From positions 1-64,000 of the forward strand of contig JARFTV010000016.1 of NCBI GenBank assembly GCA_029289325.1: a stretch of 64,000 nucleotides of DNA. The letters run 5' to 3'. Under the pieces are notes generated by a model. The model made no database searches. It was not told where the DNA came from and saw only the letters and a list, made by a program, of their open reading frames with translations. The DNA is from Alphaproteobacteria bacterium. GTDB taxonomy: Bacteria; Pseudomonadota; Alphaproteobacteria; Rhodobacterales; Rhodobacteraceae. Made by a program: the position numbers and the translations under genes. The number at the start of each line of letters is the position of its first letter. The stretch's first letter is position 1. Of the stretch, positions 24,533-33,551 are shown in pieces.

Positions 24533-26209
24533 TCAGCCAAGCCAGGACGGCAAAGCCTTCGGCGCCCGACCCGAAACCGCCGCTTCGGCGCAGGCGGCAA
24601 GGCTGCCGAACCGCACCTCCCGCCCCGAAAGGCCCGGCCCGTAATGGGCATACTTCCCGGAATTGGTCATCAGCGCCCGGGTGCCGGGCGGAAACACCGG
24701 CTCCGAGATCGAACACCAGCACAGGTCGGGCAGCACCTGCACCCCGGCCTCTGTCAGGCGCGCAAGCGTGCCTTCGGCCCGGGCCTCCTCCATCACCTTG
24801 CGCCCGCTGGTCACGATGGTCGCCACCGCGACCTTGCGCCCGGCCAGCGCCTCGGCCAGCGCCCGGCATTCCAGGATCGAGGCATGGGGGCTGCCCACCG
24901 CCACCAGTTCCACCGTCTCGGGCCCGGCGTTCAGAAGCTCCCAGGCCTGCGCCATGTCGGCGCGGGTGATGCGGACCACCTCCGCCCCCGGCGCGACGCG
25001 GAAGGCTTCGGGCGTCACCCCGTCGACATGCAGCATCGGCGCGGCCGAGGTGGTTCCGAACGCCGCGCAAAGCGCCTTCAGCGCCTCGGGCGTCGGCCGC
25101 GCCGGGGCAAGGCCGCGCAACAGCGGAATGCGATCCGGGGCGAACTTGCCCGCAAGATAGCCGATCAATGGCCAGAAGGCATCGTCGATCCCCTCGGGCA
25201 GCTCGATCTCAAGGATCCGTGTCGCCTGCCGGTTCTCGTCCAGATAGACGCCCGACAGCGGCGCGCGTCCGGTCATCGCGCTGCACAGGTCCAGAAAATC
25301 CGGGTGCTTCGCGGTCCGCGCCCCGATCACGCTGTTGGCATAGATCACCGCGTTCGACTCGGACCAGGCAATCGCCTCGCCCTCGGAGGGGGCGCTGTCC
25401 AGAAGATAGGGCGAGCAGGTGAAACTCGGCTGGCAGCCCATCCGCACATAGGCATCCGCCAGCCGCTGCGCCGGTCCGCCAAAGCTGGGCGGCACGCCCT
25501 GCGTCCGCCAGTTGCCATGGTCGACCGAGATCGCATTCATCGTCGTCGGGATGCGGACACGCGCGCCCATGTCGGCCATCTTCTCGGCGAAGGTCAGGTT
25601 CGCCGGGCTGGCATAGATGCAGCCGTCGATATGGCCCTGCGTCACGTCGATCAGCCGCGTCGCGCCCTGGTTCACCGCCATTGCGCACAGAATGCGCATG
25701 GCCTGGGCCGTGGCCTCGCCGTCCTCCCCGGCCAGCATGGCGCGGTCGTGGTTGGTAAGCTCCAGCGCGCCGGTCGCCGGAGGGGCGATGGCCAGCGACA
25801 GGCCGTCGGCGATCAACGCGGTCTCGGTGATCCGCGCTGTCCGGGCCTTGGAGAGCAGCGCATGGGCCTCGGGTGACAGCCGCAGGACGGGCAGGGGCTT
25901 GCCGAACATCTCGGCTGCGATCAGCGCGCCCAGCGTCACCACGTCCTCCGGCTCGCAAAAGACCAGCGCGGCGGGAGCATGGCCGTTCAGCACCATGTCC
26001 AGAAGCACCCCTGACCCGGTGCAGGACCCCCGCGTGCCGGGCATCACAAGGATGCGTCCCGTCATGTTCTGCCCCGAAAGCGGGTGGTGCACGTCGATCA
26101 CCTGCCCGGTGGCCGGATCGACCCCGCCCCAGAAGCTCAACGGTTCCGAGGCGGCAAGCACCTCGCCTTCTGCATGACCTGAAAGGATGAAGCGGGCCGA
26201 GAGGGTCAT
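24533..26209 (-). CDS. aconitase X, probable cis-3-hydroxy-L-proline dehydratase
   Basis: Predicted 558-aa fused type I aconitase X. I start at ATG 26209; the in-frame TTG 9 bases upstream lacks a proper ribosome-binding site. The N-terminal swivel part (about 1-140) has [20 protein letters not shown]. The larger part (about 150-558) has [33 protein letters not shown] and the C-terminal [13 protein letters not shown]. Type I AcnX enzymes dehydrate cis-3-hydroxy-L-proline to pyrroline-2-carboxylate. The nearby Ldh2-family reductase, amino-acid ABC transporter and D-amino-acid oxidoreductase make this the best reading. The gene follows the oxidoreductase by 24 bases on the same strand. Confidence 0.85.
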   Translation of the reverse strand: MTLSARFILSGHAEGEVLAASEPLSFWGGVDPATGQVIDVHHPLSGQNMTGRILVMPGTRGSCTGSGVLLDMVLNGHAPAALVFCEPEDVVTLGALIAAEMFGKPLPVLRLSPEAHALLSKARTARITETALIADGLSLAIAPPATGALELTNHDRAMLAGEDGEATAQAMRILCAMAVNQGATRLIDVTQGHIDGCIYASPANLTFAEKMADMGARVRIPTTMNAISVDHGNWRTQGVPPSFGGPAQRLADAYVRMGCQPSFTCSPYLLDSAPSEGEAIAWSESNAVIYANSVIGARTAKHPDFLDLCSAMTGRAPLSGVYLDENRQATRILEIELPEGIDDAFWPLIGYLAGKFAPDRIPLLRGLAPARPTPEALKALCAAFGTTSAAPMLHVDGVTPEAFRVAPGAEVVRITRADMAQAWELLNAGPETVELVAVGSPHASILECRALAEALAGRKVAVATIVTSGRKVMEEARAEGTLARLTEAGVQVLPDLCWCSISEPVFPPGTRALMTNSGKYAHYGPGLSGREVRFGSLAACAEAAVSGRAPKALPSWLG

Positions 26210-26233
26210 GTCATGCAACTCCAGAAGGCCGGG

Positions 26234-27472
26234 TCAGAACCGTTGCGGCGAGAACGGGGTCAGGTCGATGGGCGGCGGCGCGCCGGTGATCAGATCGGCG
26301 ACCAGCCGGGCGGTGGCGGTGGCCTGCGTCAGGCCCAGATGGCCGTGGCCAAAGGCATAGGTGACGCGCGGCGTGGCACGGGCCTTGCCGATCGCGGGCA
26401 GCGTGTCGGGCAGCGAGGGGCGAAAGCCCATCCACTGCTTTCCGTCCACGGTCTTCAGTCCCGGCAAGAAGCCTTGCGCCTTCTTCAGCATCGCCTCCGA
26501 GCGGCGGAAATTCGGTGGCAGCTTCAGCCCGCCCAGTTCCACCGCGCCACCGACGCGGATGCCGCTGCTCAGCCGGGTGACGACAAAACCATGCCCGCCG
26601 AAGGTGATCTGCGTGCGCAGGTCGAAGGCATCGCCCGGCAGGGTGGTGTTGTAGCCGCGCTCGGTCTCCAGCGGGATCCGGTCGCCCAGACCGCGCGCCA
26701 GAAAGTGCGAATGGGCGCCGGCGGCCAGCACCACCTGACCGGCGGTCAGGGTCTCGCCCCCGGCCAGCCTGATCCGCACGCCGTCCCCGGACGGCTCCAG
26801 TGCCGCCACCTCGCCCTTCGCCAGCGTGCCGCCATTCGCGCGGAAACGGTCTGCCAAGGCCAGGGCAAAGTCCTTCGGATCGCTGACCGACTGCCAGCCA
26901 GGCGTGAAGGTCCCGCGCTGGAAGCGGGGGGCAAGGCCCGGCTGCAGTGCGTCCATCGCGGCCCGGTCCATGTGGACGACTTCGATCCCATGGTCCTCGC
27001 GCACCTGCCAGCCGGGCAGGGCGGCGCGGAACTCGGCCTCGGTCTCGTAGACCTGCAGGTTCCCCTCCTTCCGCAGCATCGGCAGGGTGCCGGTCGCGGC
27101 AAGGAACGGCTCAAGCTCGGCCCGGGCAAGGTCCATCAGCGCGGTCTGCGCCACGGTCGACCGCCGTACCTGCGCGGGCGAGCAGGCTCGCCCGAACCGC
27201 AGCATCCAGGGCGCGATCTTCAGCGCATAGGCCGGTGGCACGGTCAACGGCCCCAGCGGATCAAGCAGCCATTTCGGCGCCTTGCGCAGCATCCCCGGCG
27301 AGGCAAGCGGCAGGATGTCGGAAAAGGCCAAAGCCCCGGCATTCCCGGCCGAGGCCCCGGCAGCCGGGCCCTCGCGGTCCAGGACGGTCACGGAAAGGCC
27401 GCGCATCTGCAAGGCCAGGGCGGCGGACAGGCCGACGACACCGGCGCCGACGACGATCACTTCGGGTTGCAT
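26234..27472 (-). CDS. FAD-dependent D-amino-acid / D-hydroxyproline oxidoreductase
   Basis: Predicted 412-aa DAO/DadA-family flavoprotein. The start is ATG 27472 (MQPEVIVVGAGVVGLSAALA), giving the GxGxxG dinucleotide-binding fold at once. Another conserved segment is VVLAAGAHSHFLARGLGDRI, and a C-terminal GHGHLGLTQATATARLVADL contacts FAD. In hydroxyproline catabolism this family oxidises cis-4-hydroxy-D-proline to pyrroline-4-hydroxy-2-carboxylate. Its start is one base from the stop of the ABC ATPase, so it is in the transporter operon. The epimerase making the D-isomer is not in the window. DadA-type alanine dehydrogenase is an alternative. Confidence 0.8.
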   Translation of the reverse strand: MQPEVIVVGAGVVGLSAALALQMRGLSVTVLDREGPAAGASAGNAGALAFSDILPLASPGMLRKAPKWLLDPLGPLTVPPAYALKIAPWMLRFGRACSPAQVRRSTVAQTALMDLARAELEPFLAATGTLPMLRKEGNLQVYETEAEFRAALPGWQVREDHGIEVVHMDRAAMDALQPGLAPRFQRGTFTPGWQSVSDPKDFALALADRFRANGGTLAKGEVAALEPSGDGVRIRLAGGETLTAGQVVLAAGAHSHFLARGLGDRIPLETERGYNTTLPGDAFDLRTQITFGGHGFVVTRLSSGIRVGGAVELGGLKLPPNFRRSEAMLKKAQGFLPGLKTVDGKQWMGFRPSLPDTLPAIGKARATPRVTYAFGHGHLGLTQATATARLVADLITGAPPPIDLTPFSPQRF

Positions 27473-27473
27473 T

Positions 27474-28196
27474 TCAATGCGTCGCGGACAGGAACTTCTG
27501 CAGCTCGGGGTCCTTTGGCGCGCCGAAAAGCTGCTCGGGCGGGGCAATCTCGGCCATCACCCCCTTGTGGAAGAAGGCCACCCGGTCGGAAACCTCACGC
27601 GCGAACTTCATCTCGTGGGTGACGCAGATCATCGTCATCCCTTCCGAGGCCAGCATCCGCAGCGTGTCCAGCACCTCGCCCACCAGCTGCGGGTCAAGGG
27701 CCGAGGTCACCTCGTCGAACAGCATGTAGTCCGGCGACATGGCCAGCGCCCGGGCAATCGCCATCCGCTGCTGCTGGCCGCCCGACAGCTTGGAGGGGTA
27801 GACCTTGATCTTGTCCGCCAGCCCGACATGGGTCAGCTGCTTGACCGCTTCGGCCTCGGCCTCGGCCTTCGACCGTCTCAGCACCTTGACCTGCGCCAGC
27901 ATGACGTTTTCCAGCACGGTCAGATGCGGAAAGGCATTCCACTGCTGAAAGACGATCCCGATCTTCTGCCGCAGCTTGTTCAGGTCGGTGGACTTGGCGT
28001 GAACCTCCACCCCGTCCACCAGGATCCGGCCCGAGTCGATGGCCTCCAGCCCGTTGATGCAGGTCAGCAGCGTCGACTTGCCCGAACCCGAGCCGCCGAT
28101 CACCGTCAGCACCTCGCCTTTGGCGACGGTTAGGTTGATGCCTTTCAGAACCTCCAGCGGACCGAAGGATTTACGGACGTTTTCAATCTCAATCAT
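27474..28196 (-). CDS. polar amino-acid ABC transporter ATP-binding protein
   Basis: Predicted 240-aa ATPase of the GlnQ/HisP class. Walker A is GGSGSGKST (about 34-42), the signature LSGGQQQRMAIARAL, Walker B MLFDEVTSAL, and the switch His is in ICVTHEMKFA. It overlaps the upstream permease gene by 8 bases. With two permeases and the binding protein it makes a complete polar amino-acid importer, here probably for hydroxyproline or related amino acids given the neighbouring enzymes. Confidence 0.93.
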   Translation of the reverse strand: MIEIENVRKSFGPLEVLKGINLTVAKGEVLTVIGGSGSGKSTLLTCINGLEAIDSGRILVDGVEVHAKSTDLNKLRQKIGIVFQQWNAFPHLTVLENVMLAQVKVLRRSKAEAEAEAVKQLTHVGLADKIKVYPSKLSGGQQQRMAIARALAMSPDYMLFDEVTSALDPQLVGEVLDTLRMLASEGMTMICVTHEMKFAREVSDRVAFFHKGVMAEIAPPEQLFGAPKDPELQKFLSATH

Positions 28197-28842
28197 TGGA
28201 CCACCGTTTTTCCAGATAGCCGCCGAAACGGGCGATCGGGAAGGAGATGAGGAAGTAGAACAGCCCGCAGATCATCAGCAGGAACAGCGGCTCTTGCAGG
28301 CGGGTGATCAGGATCTGGGTGGATTTCAGAAGCTCCACCACCTGGACGATGTAGACCAGCGCCGAATCCTTCATCACCCCGAGGGCCAGCCCGATCCACG
28401 AGGGCAGGGCGACCCGCGTCGCCAGCGGCAGGACGATCGATGTCATGTCCTGGCCCCAGGTCATCCCCAGGGACCGCGCGGCGCGGCGCAGGGTCTGCGG
28501 CACCGCCTCGATCCCGCCGCGGACGATCTCGGCGCAATAGGCGGCGGTGTAAAGCGAGAGCACCCCGCAGGCGATGGCAAAGCCCGAGATGCGGTAGCCA
28601 AGGACCGTGGTCACGAAGGCATTGGCCAGCACAAGCTGGATCAGCAGCGGGATCGAGCGGAAGATGTCCAGCACGAAGGTCAGCGGCGCGGCCCACCAGG
28701 GGCCGACCTGATAACGGAACACGCCGAAGATGATCCCCAGGATCGTCCCGAAGAAGACCGAGATCGCGGTGACGATCAGCGTCATCCCCGCGCCCTTTGC
28801 GAGGAAGATCAGGTCGTTGGTGCTCAGGGCGGTATCGAACAT
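28189..28842 (-). CDS. polar amino-acid ABC transporter permease (second)
   Basis: Predicted 217-aa HisM/GlnP-type permease with about five membrane helices. The EAA loop appears around EAVPQTLRRAARSLGMTWGQ, which contacts the ATPase. It starts at ATG 28842, 12 bases after the first permease, and overlaps the ATPase gene by 8 bases, as expected for a tightly coupled operon. The two permeases are homologous and would form a heterodimer. Confidence 0.92.
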   Translation of the reverse strand: MFDTALSTNDLIFLAKGAGMTLIVTAISVFFGTILGIIFGVFRYQVGPWWAAPLTFVLDIFRSIPLLIQLVLANAFVTTVLGYRISGFAIACGVLSLYTAAYCAEIVRGGIEAVPQTLRRAARSLGMTWGQDMTSIVLPLATRVALPSWIGLALGVMKDSALVYIVQVVELLKSTQILITRLQEPLFLLMICGLFYFLISFPIARFGGYLEKRWSND

Positions 28843-28854
28843 CGCGGCGCCCTC

Positions 28855-29520
28855 TCAGTAGCGGAACAGCCGGGCGGCAAGCAGCCGCGCGGACAGGGTG
28901 ATGACCTTGGTGATCAGGTAGAAGATCACCGCGGCGATGGCGAACAGCTCGAAGGTGCGGAAGGTGCGGGCGTTCAGCTCGCTCGTCACGCCGTAAAGGT
29001 CGGTATTCATCGCCACGACCGCGCCCAGCGAGGTCATGAGAATCGCCCAAACCATCTGGTTCGTCATCGGCAGGAAGGAAATCCGCAGCATCTGCGGCAT
29101 GATCACGTTGCGGAATGCCTGAAGCGGCGTCATCCCCAGGGACCGCGCGGCGCGCGTCTGGGTGTCGGGAATGGCTTTGAGCGCGCCGCGGAAGTTCTCG
29201 GTCAGATAGCCTGCATTGTTGAAGGCGATGCCGATCAGCAGCGACAGATAGGGCGACAGGTGGATGCCGAATCCGGCCAGGCCGAAATGCACCATGTAGA
29301 TCTGGAACAGGGCCGGCGTGTTGCGCGCGATCTCCACCCAGGTGGCGGCAATGCCGACCAGGAGCGGGTTGCGCGACAGGCGGAACAGCGTCAGCAGGAT
29401 CGCGATCGAGATGCCGATCACCATCGAGAGGATCGCGATCTCCATCGTCACCAGCGCGCCCTCAAGCATCTGGGGCAGCGAGTTCAGCGCCTGGTTCCAG
29501 CGGAAGGTATAGTTGAACAT
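28855..29520 (-). CDS. polar amino-acid ABC transporter permease (first)
   Basis: Predicted 221-aa HisQ/GlnP-type permease. The start is ATG 29520 (MFNYTFRWNQALNSLPQML); an upstream extension is not supported. About five membrane helices surround the EAA loop (KAIPDTQTRAARSLGMTPLQ). It lies 69 bases downstream of the binding-protein stop. It pairs with the second permease gene. Confidence 0.92.
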   Translation of the reverse strand: MFNYTFRWNQALNSLPQMLEGALVTMEIAILSMVIGISIAILLTLFRLSRNPLLVGIAATWVEIARNTPALFQIYMVHFGLAGFGIHLSPYLSLLIGIAFNNAGYLTENFRGALKAIPDTQTRAARSLGMTPLQAFRNVIMPQMLRISFLPMTNQMVWAILMTSLGAVVAMNTDLYGVTSELNARTFRTFELFAIAAVIFYLITKVITLSARLLAARLFRY

Positions 29521-29589
29521 GGCCGTCCCGGCAGATGCAGCAAGGACGATGCGGGGGACTTGCCCCCGCATCGCGTTACGTTGGTCGGA

Positions 29590-30399
29590 TCAGCGGTAGA
29601 CGCCCGGGATCGTCAGGTCGGCAGGCTCGCCCTCGCCAACCCACTTCTTGTACAGTTCGGCATAGCGGCCGGTACGGACCTGCTGGTTGATGAACAGGTT
29701 CATGTAGTTGATCAGACCATATTCCTCACGCAGCGTGATCAGCGCGACATAGTCCGGCACCATCGGGGCCTTGTCGACGATCTTGATGCCGCCGAAGTTG
29801 CCCGATTTCACGTTGGCTTCCGACACCTCGACGGTGGCGACGGTGGCGTCAAGCTGGCCCTGGCTCAGCGCCAGGAAGACGTCGGCCTGGTTCTGATAGG
29901 GACGGAACTGGCCCTCGCCCCACTCCTTGACCTTGCCTTCCAGCCAGATCGCTTCATAGGTGCCGGCGGTGGCGCCGACGGTCTTGCCCTTCATGTCCTC
30001 CCACGAGGCCATCTCGATCCCCTCACGGGCGACGACGGCGTTCTCGAAGGCATAGTAGGGGATAGAGAAGCCGACGGTCTTGGCACGCTCCAGCGTGTCC
30101 GAGGTCGAGGCGACCGCCACATCGACGCGGCCCGACATCAGCGAGGGGATGCGTTCGGGGAAGGTGGTCTCGACGATCTCGGCGCTCACGCCCAGGGCGG
30201 CGGCAAGGTCGTTGCAGTAATCGACGTCGAAGCCGATCGGATTGTTGCTTTCGTCCCGCGAACCCATGGGCGGGAAGTCCAGCACCACGGCGCAGCGCAG
30301 CGTGCCCGAGGCGATGATATCGTCCAGCTTGTCCGCCTGGGCCGGCATGGCGACGGCGGTGGCCGCCAGAATACCAGCCGTGAAGAGTGCAGATTTCAT
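29590..30399 (-). CDS. periplasmic polar amino-acid binding protein
   Basis: Predicted 269-aa SBP_bac_3 protein. A signal peptide (1-22, ending MPAQA) precedes DKLDDIIASGTLRCAVVLDF. The two-lobed fold shows the usual NPIGFDVDYCNDLAAALG, a Pro-Arg-binding loop FPERIPSLMSGRVDVAV, and a second-lobe segment GKTVGATAGTYEAIW. The gene has GGGAGGAAG before its ATG and is the first and probably most expressed gene of the importer operon. It is divergent from the Ldh2-family reductase. The ligand is inferred as an imino or amino acid. Confidence 0.93.
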   Translation of the reverse strand: MKSALFTAGILAATAVAMPAQADKLDDIIASGTLRCAVVLDFPPMGSRDESNNPIGFDVDYCNDLAAALGVSAEIVETTFPERIPSLMSGRVDVAVASTSDTLERAKTVGFSIPYYAFENAVVAREGIEMASWEDMKGKTVGATAGTYEAIWLEGKVKEWGEGQFRPYQNQADVFLALSQGQLDATVATVEVSEANVKSGNFGGIKIVDKAPMVPDYVALITLREEYGLINYMNLFINQQVRTGRYAELYKKWVGEGEPADLTIPGVYR

Positions 30400-30553
30400 G
30401 TTCTTCCTCCCTTGTGGGTGACGTTTCTGATTCCCCTTCTCGCAACTATCCGGTCAGGACGCAAACAAATCAATGGAAAAATACAGGAAATATACAAGGC
30501 GTATCCAGCGTGGCTGTTCAGGGCTGGACTTCGCAAGACTCCTGCATTCTTTT

Positions 30554-30563
30554 TGCATGCAAC
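30554..30563. promoter_or_regulatory. palindrome TTGCATGCAA in divergent promoter
   Basis: A 10-bp perfect palindrome lies 27 bases before the Ldh2-family start, in the 191-base region between it and the binding-protein gene. It could be an operator for one of the GntR regulators. An ATATACAAGG stretch lies further left (30490-30499). No gene is seen in the gap. Confidence 0.3.
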
Positions 30564-30590
30564 TTCCCACCCGTAGCGAGAGGACCCGCG

Positions 30591-31619
30591 ATGAGCACAA
30601 CCTATCCGATCAAGACCCTGCTGGACCGCGTCACGGCGATCTTCCTCCGCGCCGGGTTGAACGAGGTTCAGGCCCCCGCCCTGGCCCGCGTCATCGTCGC
30701 GGGCGAGCGCGACGCCTGCACCTCGCATGGCATCTACCGGATCGAAGGCGTCCTGCGCACGGTCAAGGCGGGCAAGGTCCGCGCCGACGCGGTGCCGCAG
30801 CTTGACCCCGCGGGGCAGGGGGGCATCATCCGGGTGAATGCGGCAGGCGGCTTCTCCAGCCCTGCCTTCGAACTTGGCCTGCCGCAGCTCGTGGACCGCG
30901 CCCGTGAGCTGGGGCTTGCGGCGATGGTGGTGAACGACTGCACGCATTTCTCCGCCCTCTGGCCCGAGGTGGAGGCGATAACCGACCACGGCCTCGCCGC
31001 GCTGGTCCTGTGCCCCAGCTATGCCTCGGTCGCCCCCTCGGGCGGGACGCGGCCGCTCCTCGGCACCAACCCGCTTGCCTTCGGCTGGCCCCGCCCGGGC
31101 CGCGACCCCTATGTCTTCGACTTCGCCACCTCGGTCGCCGCCCGGGGCGAAATCGAGCTGCACCGCCGCGCCGGCAAGCCCCTGCCCGAGGGCTGGGCCA
31201 TCGATCCCGAAGGCCAGCCCACGACCGACCCGGTCGCCGCGCTTGCCGGGGCGATGCTGCCCTTCGGTGGTCACAAGGGCTCGGCGATCGGCACGATGAT
31301 CGAGCTTCTGGGAGGCGCGATGATCGGCGACCTCACCAGCCCCGAGGCGCTGGAGTTCCTTGGCACCACCAGCCTCGCCCCCCGGCATGGCGAGCTGATC
31401 CTCGCGCTCTCGCCCGAGAAATTCGCCGCCGGGCGGCCGGGCAACCCCTTCGAGCGGGCCGAAACGCTTCTGACCGCGATCACCGACCAGGGCGCGCGCC
31501 TGCCCTCGTCCCGCCGCTTCGCCGCCCGCGCCCGGTCGCAGGCCGAGGGGATCACGCTGACCGAGGCGGATGTCCAGCTTCTGGACCGACTGCTCGATCT
31601 CGGCCTCGACGCCGTCTGA
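30591..31619 (+). CDS. Ldh2/MDH2-family NAD(P)H reductase, probable pyrroline-2-carboxylate reductase
   Basis: Predicted 342-aa oxidoreductase of the malate/L-lactate dehydrogenase family that lacks a Rossmann fold. Typical segments are SHGIYRIEGVLRTVKAG, RPLLGTNPLAFGWPR, FDFATSVAARGEIELHRRAG and LPFGGHKGSAIGTMIELLGG. Members next to AcnX reduce the imine pyrroline-2-carboxylate to L-proline, completing cis-3-hydroxyproline use. The ATG at 30591 follows GAGAGGAC. It is divergent from the ABC operon and convergent with the second DapA-family gene. Malate or ureidoglycolate dehydrogenase are less likely in this context. Confidence 0.82.
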   Translation: MSTTYPIKTLLDRVTAIFLRAGLNEVQAPALARVIVAGERDACTSHGIYRIEGVLRTVKAGKVRADAVPQLDPAGQGGIIRVNAAGGFSSPAFELGLPQLVDRARELGLAAMVVNDCTHFSALWPEVEAITDHGLAALVLCPSYASVAPSGGTRPLLGTNPLAFGWPRPGRDPYVFDFATSVAARGEIELHRRAGKPLPEGWAIDPEGQPTTDPVAALAGAMLPFGGHKGSAIGTMIELLGGAMIGDLTSPEALEFLGTTSLAPRHGELILALSPEKFAAGRPGNPFERAETLLTAITDQGARLPSSRRFAARARSQAEGITLTEADVQLLDRLLDLGLDAV

Positions 31620-31633
31620 GCCAGCCAATGAAA

Positions 31634-31656
31634 AAGGCCCCCGATCTGGGGGCCTT
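31634..31656. terminator. bidirectional rho-independent terminator
   Basis: AAGGCCCCC (31634-31642) and GGGGGCCTT (31648-31656) form a perfect 9-bp stem with a 5-base loop, with A residues on the left and T-rich sequence on the right. It sits between the convergent Ldh2-family and DapA-family genes and can serve both. Confidence 0.85.
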
Positions 31657-31662
31657 CCTGTC

Positions 31663-32625
31663 TTACACCTTGCAGGTCTGCACCGCGCCGGGGAGCTTGC
31701 TCCACGCGTCGTACCAGGTCTTGAACTGCGCCAGCTGCGCCTCGGCCCAACCCTGCTGGCTGGGGGTCAGGGCATCGGTCTGGTTCAGGTTCAGCGCGTA
31801 TTCCTGATCGCCCTGCAGCACCATCATGTGCTTGTAATACAGCACCAGATCCCCGCCCTCATCCCACGAGGACAGGACCTCCAGCGCCTCGCCCAGCTCT
31901 TGCGCACGCACGCGGGCGTCGACGTCGCCCTTGGCGGCGGCCTTGGCCAGCGCGACGAAGTGCAGGATCTCCTTCGGGATCACGTTGCCGATCCCGGTGA
32001 TCGTCCCCACCGCGCCGCATTTGACATAGCCGTGGTAGACCCCGGTATCGACGCCCGCCATCAGGATCACGCCGTCGCCCGCGCTGGTGATATGCTCGGC
32101 CGCATAGGTCATCGCCTTCGTGCCGCCGAATTCCTTGAACCCGATCAGGTTCGGATGCTCGGCCCGCAGGGCGAAGAACAGATCGGCCTTGGTCTCAAAG
32201 CCGTAGTGCGGGCTGTTGTAGATCACCGCCGGCAGATCCGGCGCCGCCGCGAGCAGGGCCTTGAAGTGGTTGCGCTGTGCTGCCGGGGAAGCGCCACGCG
32301 ACAGCACGCGGGGGATCAGCATCAACCCCGCAGCGCCGATCTTCTGCGCATGGGTCGCATGGGCCACCGCCGTGGCCGAGTTCACCGCCCCCGTGCCGAC
32401 GATGACCGGGATACCGGCCTTCACCAGCCGCTCCACCCCTTCCATCCGCTGCGCGTCCGTCAGCAACGGCCAGTCGCCCATCGATCCGCAGTAGACCACC
32501 GCCGACATGCCCGCGGCCATCAGTTCCTGCCCCTTGCGGACCAGCGCGTCGAAATCCGGGCTGCGGTCCGCCTTGCAGGGGGTCATCAGGGCGGGAATCA
32601 CGCCCTCGAAAATCGCTGTATCCAT
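31663..32625 (-). CDS. DapA-family protein, probable pyrroline-4-hydroxy-2-carboxylate deaminase
   Basis: Predicted 320-aa class I Schiff-base TIM-barrel enzyme. Two adjacent ATGs follow a very strong AAGGAGGT; I take the second (32625), 6 bases from it. Motifs: VVYCGSMGDWPLLTDAQR loop, AVIYNSPHYG with the catalytic-type Tyr, and NLIGFKEFGG with the Schiff-base Lys. In 4-hydroxyproline catabolism a DapA-family enzyme converts pyrroline-4-hydroxy-2-carboxylate to alpha-ketoglutarate semialdehyde, and the nearby D-hydroxyproline oxidase candidate would supply the substrate. It differs clearly from the other DapA-family protein at 16130-17014, so the two are not a recent duplication. Confidence 0.78.
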   Translation of the reverse strand: MDTAIFEGVIPALMTPCKADRSPDFDALVRKGQELMAAGMSAVVYCGSMGDWPLLTDAQRMEGVERLVKAGIPVIVGTGAVNSATAVAHATHAQKIGAAGLMLIPRVLSRGASPAAQRNHFKALLAAAPDLPAVIYNSPHYGFETKADLFFALRAEHPNLIGFKEFGGTKAMTYAAEHITSAGDGVILMAGVDTGVYHGYVKCGAVGTITGIGNVIPKEILHFVALAKAAAKGDVDARVRAQELGEALEVLSSWDEGGDLVLYYKHMMVLQGDQEYALNLNQTDALTPSQQGWAEAQLAQFKTWYDAWSKLPGAVQTCKV

Positions 32626-32708
32626 CATGAACCTCCTTAGGGCCATCAGTGCGTGCTCGGCCTCACAAAGGCCGAATCTCCCGGACAGCATATATCTTGC
32701 ATTTTATT

Positions 32709-32716
32709 TGTCGACA
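32709..32716. promoter_or_regulatory. TGTCGACA palindrome between DapA-family and GntR genes
   Basis: An 8-bp perfect palindrome lies 84 bases upstream of the DapA-family start and just after the GntR gene end. It shares the TGTCGAC core with 17253-17262 and 33467-33474. Candidate operator for the GntR regulator. Confidence 0.35.
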
Positions 32717-32731
32717 GAATTTCGACCGCGA

Positions 32732-33436
32732 CTACAGCGGCACGCTCTGCCTCTCGTCCCGGGCCAGAAGCTTCTGGATCTGCCGCACGATCTGGTCGGC
32801 ATGGGCGCTGGCGATCCGGTCGCTGCGCTCGATGTCGCGCGCGGCGATGGCGTCGATCATCGCCTCATGCTCTTCGACATATTCCTGCGGCAGTCGGTCG
32901 TCGAAGGACTGGTAATACAGCCGCAGGATCCGCCGCCCCTCATCCAGCAGGCGCAGGGTCAGCCAGGTGTAATAGGGGTTCCGCCCTGCCTCGGCGATGG
33001 CCGCATGAAGGTCACGGTTGGTCGAAACCATCGCCAGCGCGTCCTGAGCCGCCACCGCCGCCGCATATTTCGCCTGATGCGCGCGGATCGTCACCAGATC
33101 AGCCGGCCGGTGGTACTGCGCCGCCAGCCGCGTCGTCACCCGGTACATCAGCGTGATCGCATCATAGAATGTGTGCAGGTTCAGCACATCGATGTTGGCC
33201 ACCATGGCCGAACGGTTGGGCAGCGTCTCGACCAACCCTTCCCCCGCGAGCCGCACCAGCGCCTCGCGGATCGGGGTGCGCGACATGCCGAAGCGTTCGG
33301 CCAGTTGCACCTCGTCGATCGGAGAGCCCGGCGGGAGCTTCAGGTCAAGGATCTCGTCGCGCAGCATTTCGTACACGACCTTGACGCCCGATCCGCGCTT
33401 GCGCTCCGGGATGCCGCTTTCGCTTGCGTCAGACAT
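32732..33436 (-). CDS. GntR-family (FadR/FCD) transcriptional regulator
   Basis: Predicted 234-aa regulator. The winged HTH (about 15-80) contains YEMLRDEILDLKLPPGSPID and RFGMSRTPIREALVRLA. The FCD domain (about 95-220) holds DLHAAIAEAGRNPYY, EEHEAMIDAI and a late ASAHAD that supply metal-binding positions. It lies upstream of, and on the same strand as, the DapA-family deaminase gene, so it may control the hydroxyproline cluster. The effector is unknown. It is a paralogue of the GntR at 17308-18027. Confidence 0.9.
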   Translation of the reverse strand: MSDASESGIPERKRGSGVKVVYEMLRDEILDLKLPPGSPIDEVQLAERFGMSRTPIREALVRLAGEGLVETLPNRSAMVANIDVLNLHTFYDAITLMYRVTTRLAAQYHRPADLVTIRAHQAKYAAAVAAQDALAMVSTNRDLHAAIAEAGRNPYYTWLTLRLLDEGRRILRLYYQSFDDRLPQEYVEEHEAMIDAIAARDIERSDRIASAHADQIVRQIQKLLARDERQSVPL

Positions 33437-33466
33437 TCCCCGGCTCTCCTGATCCTGTAAACTTGG

Positions 33467-33474
33467 TGTCGACC
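33467..33474. promoter_or_regulatory. TGTCGACC site upstream of the GntR gene
   Basis: A variant of the TGTCGAC core lies 30 bases upstream of the GntR start, followed by GAAAATACAACTTG (33477-33490). It may be an autoregulatory operator. Seen by eye only. Confidence 0.3.
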
Positions 33475-33551
33475 GGGAAAATACAACTTGCTCTCAGGCG
33501 GGGCAACGCCCGTTCAATGTCGGGGCGAAGGTTGGCCTCCGCCCCGCAGTT

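Noticed and set aside
28039-30576. 845-codon plus-strand frame opposite the ABC transporter genes
   Set aside because: Same pattern of shadow translation; four well-formed ABC genes occupy the other strand.
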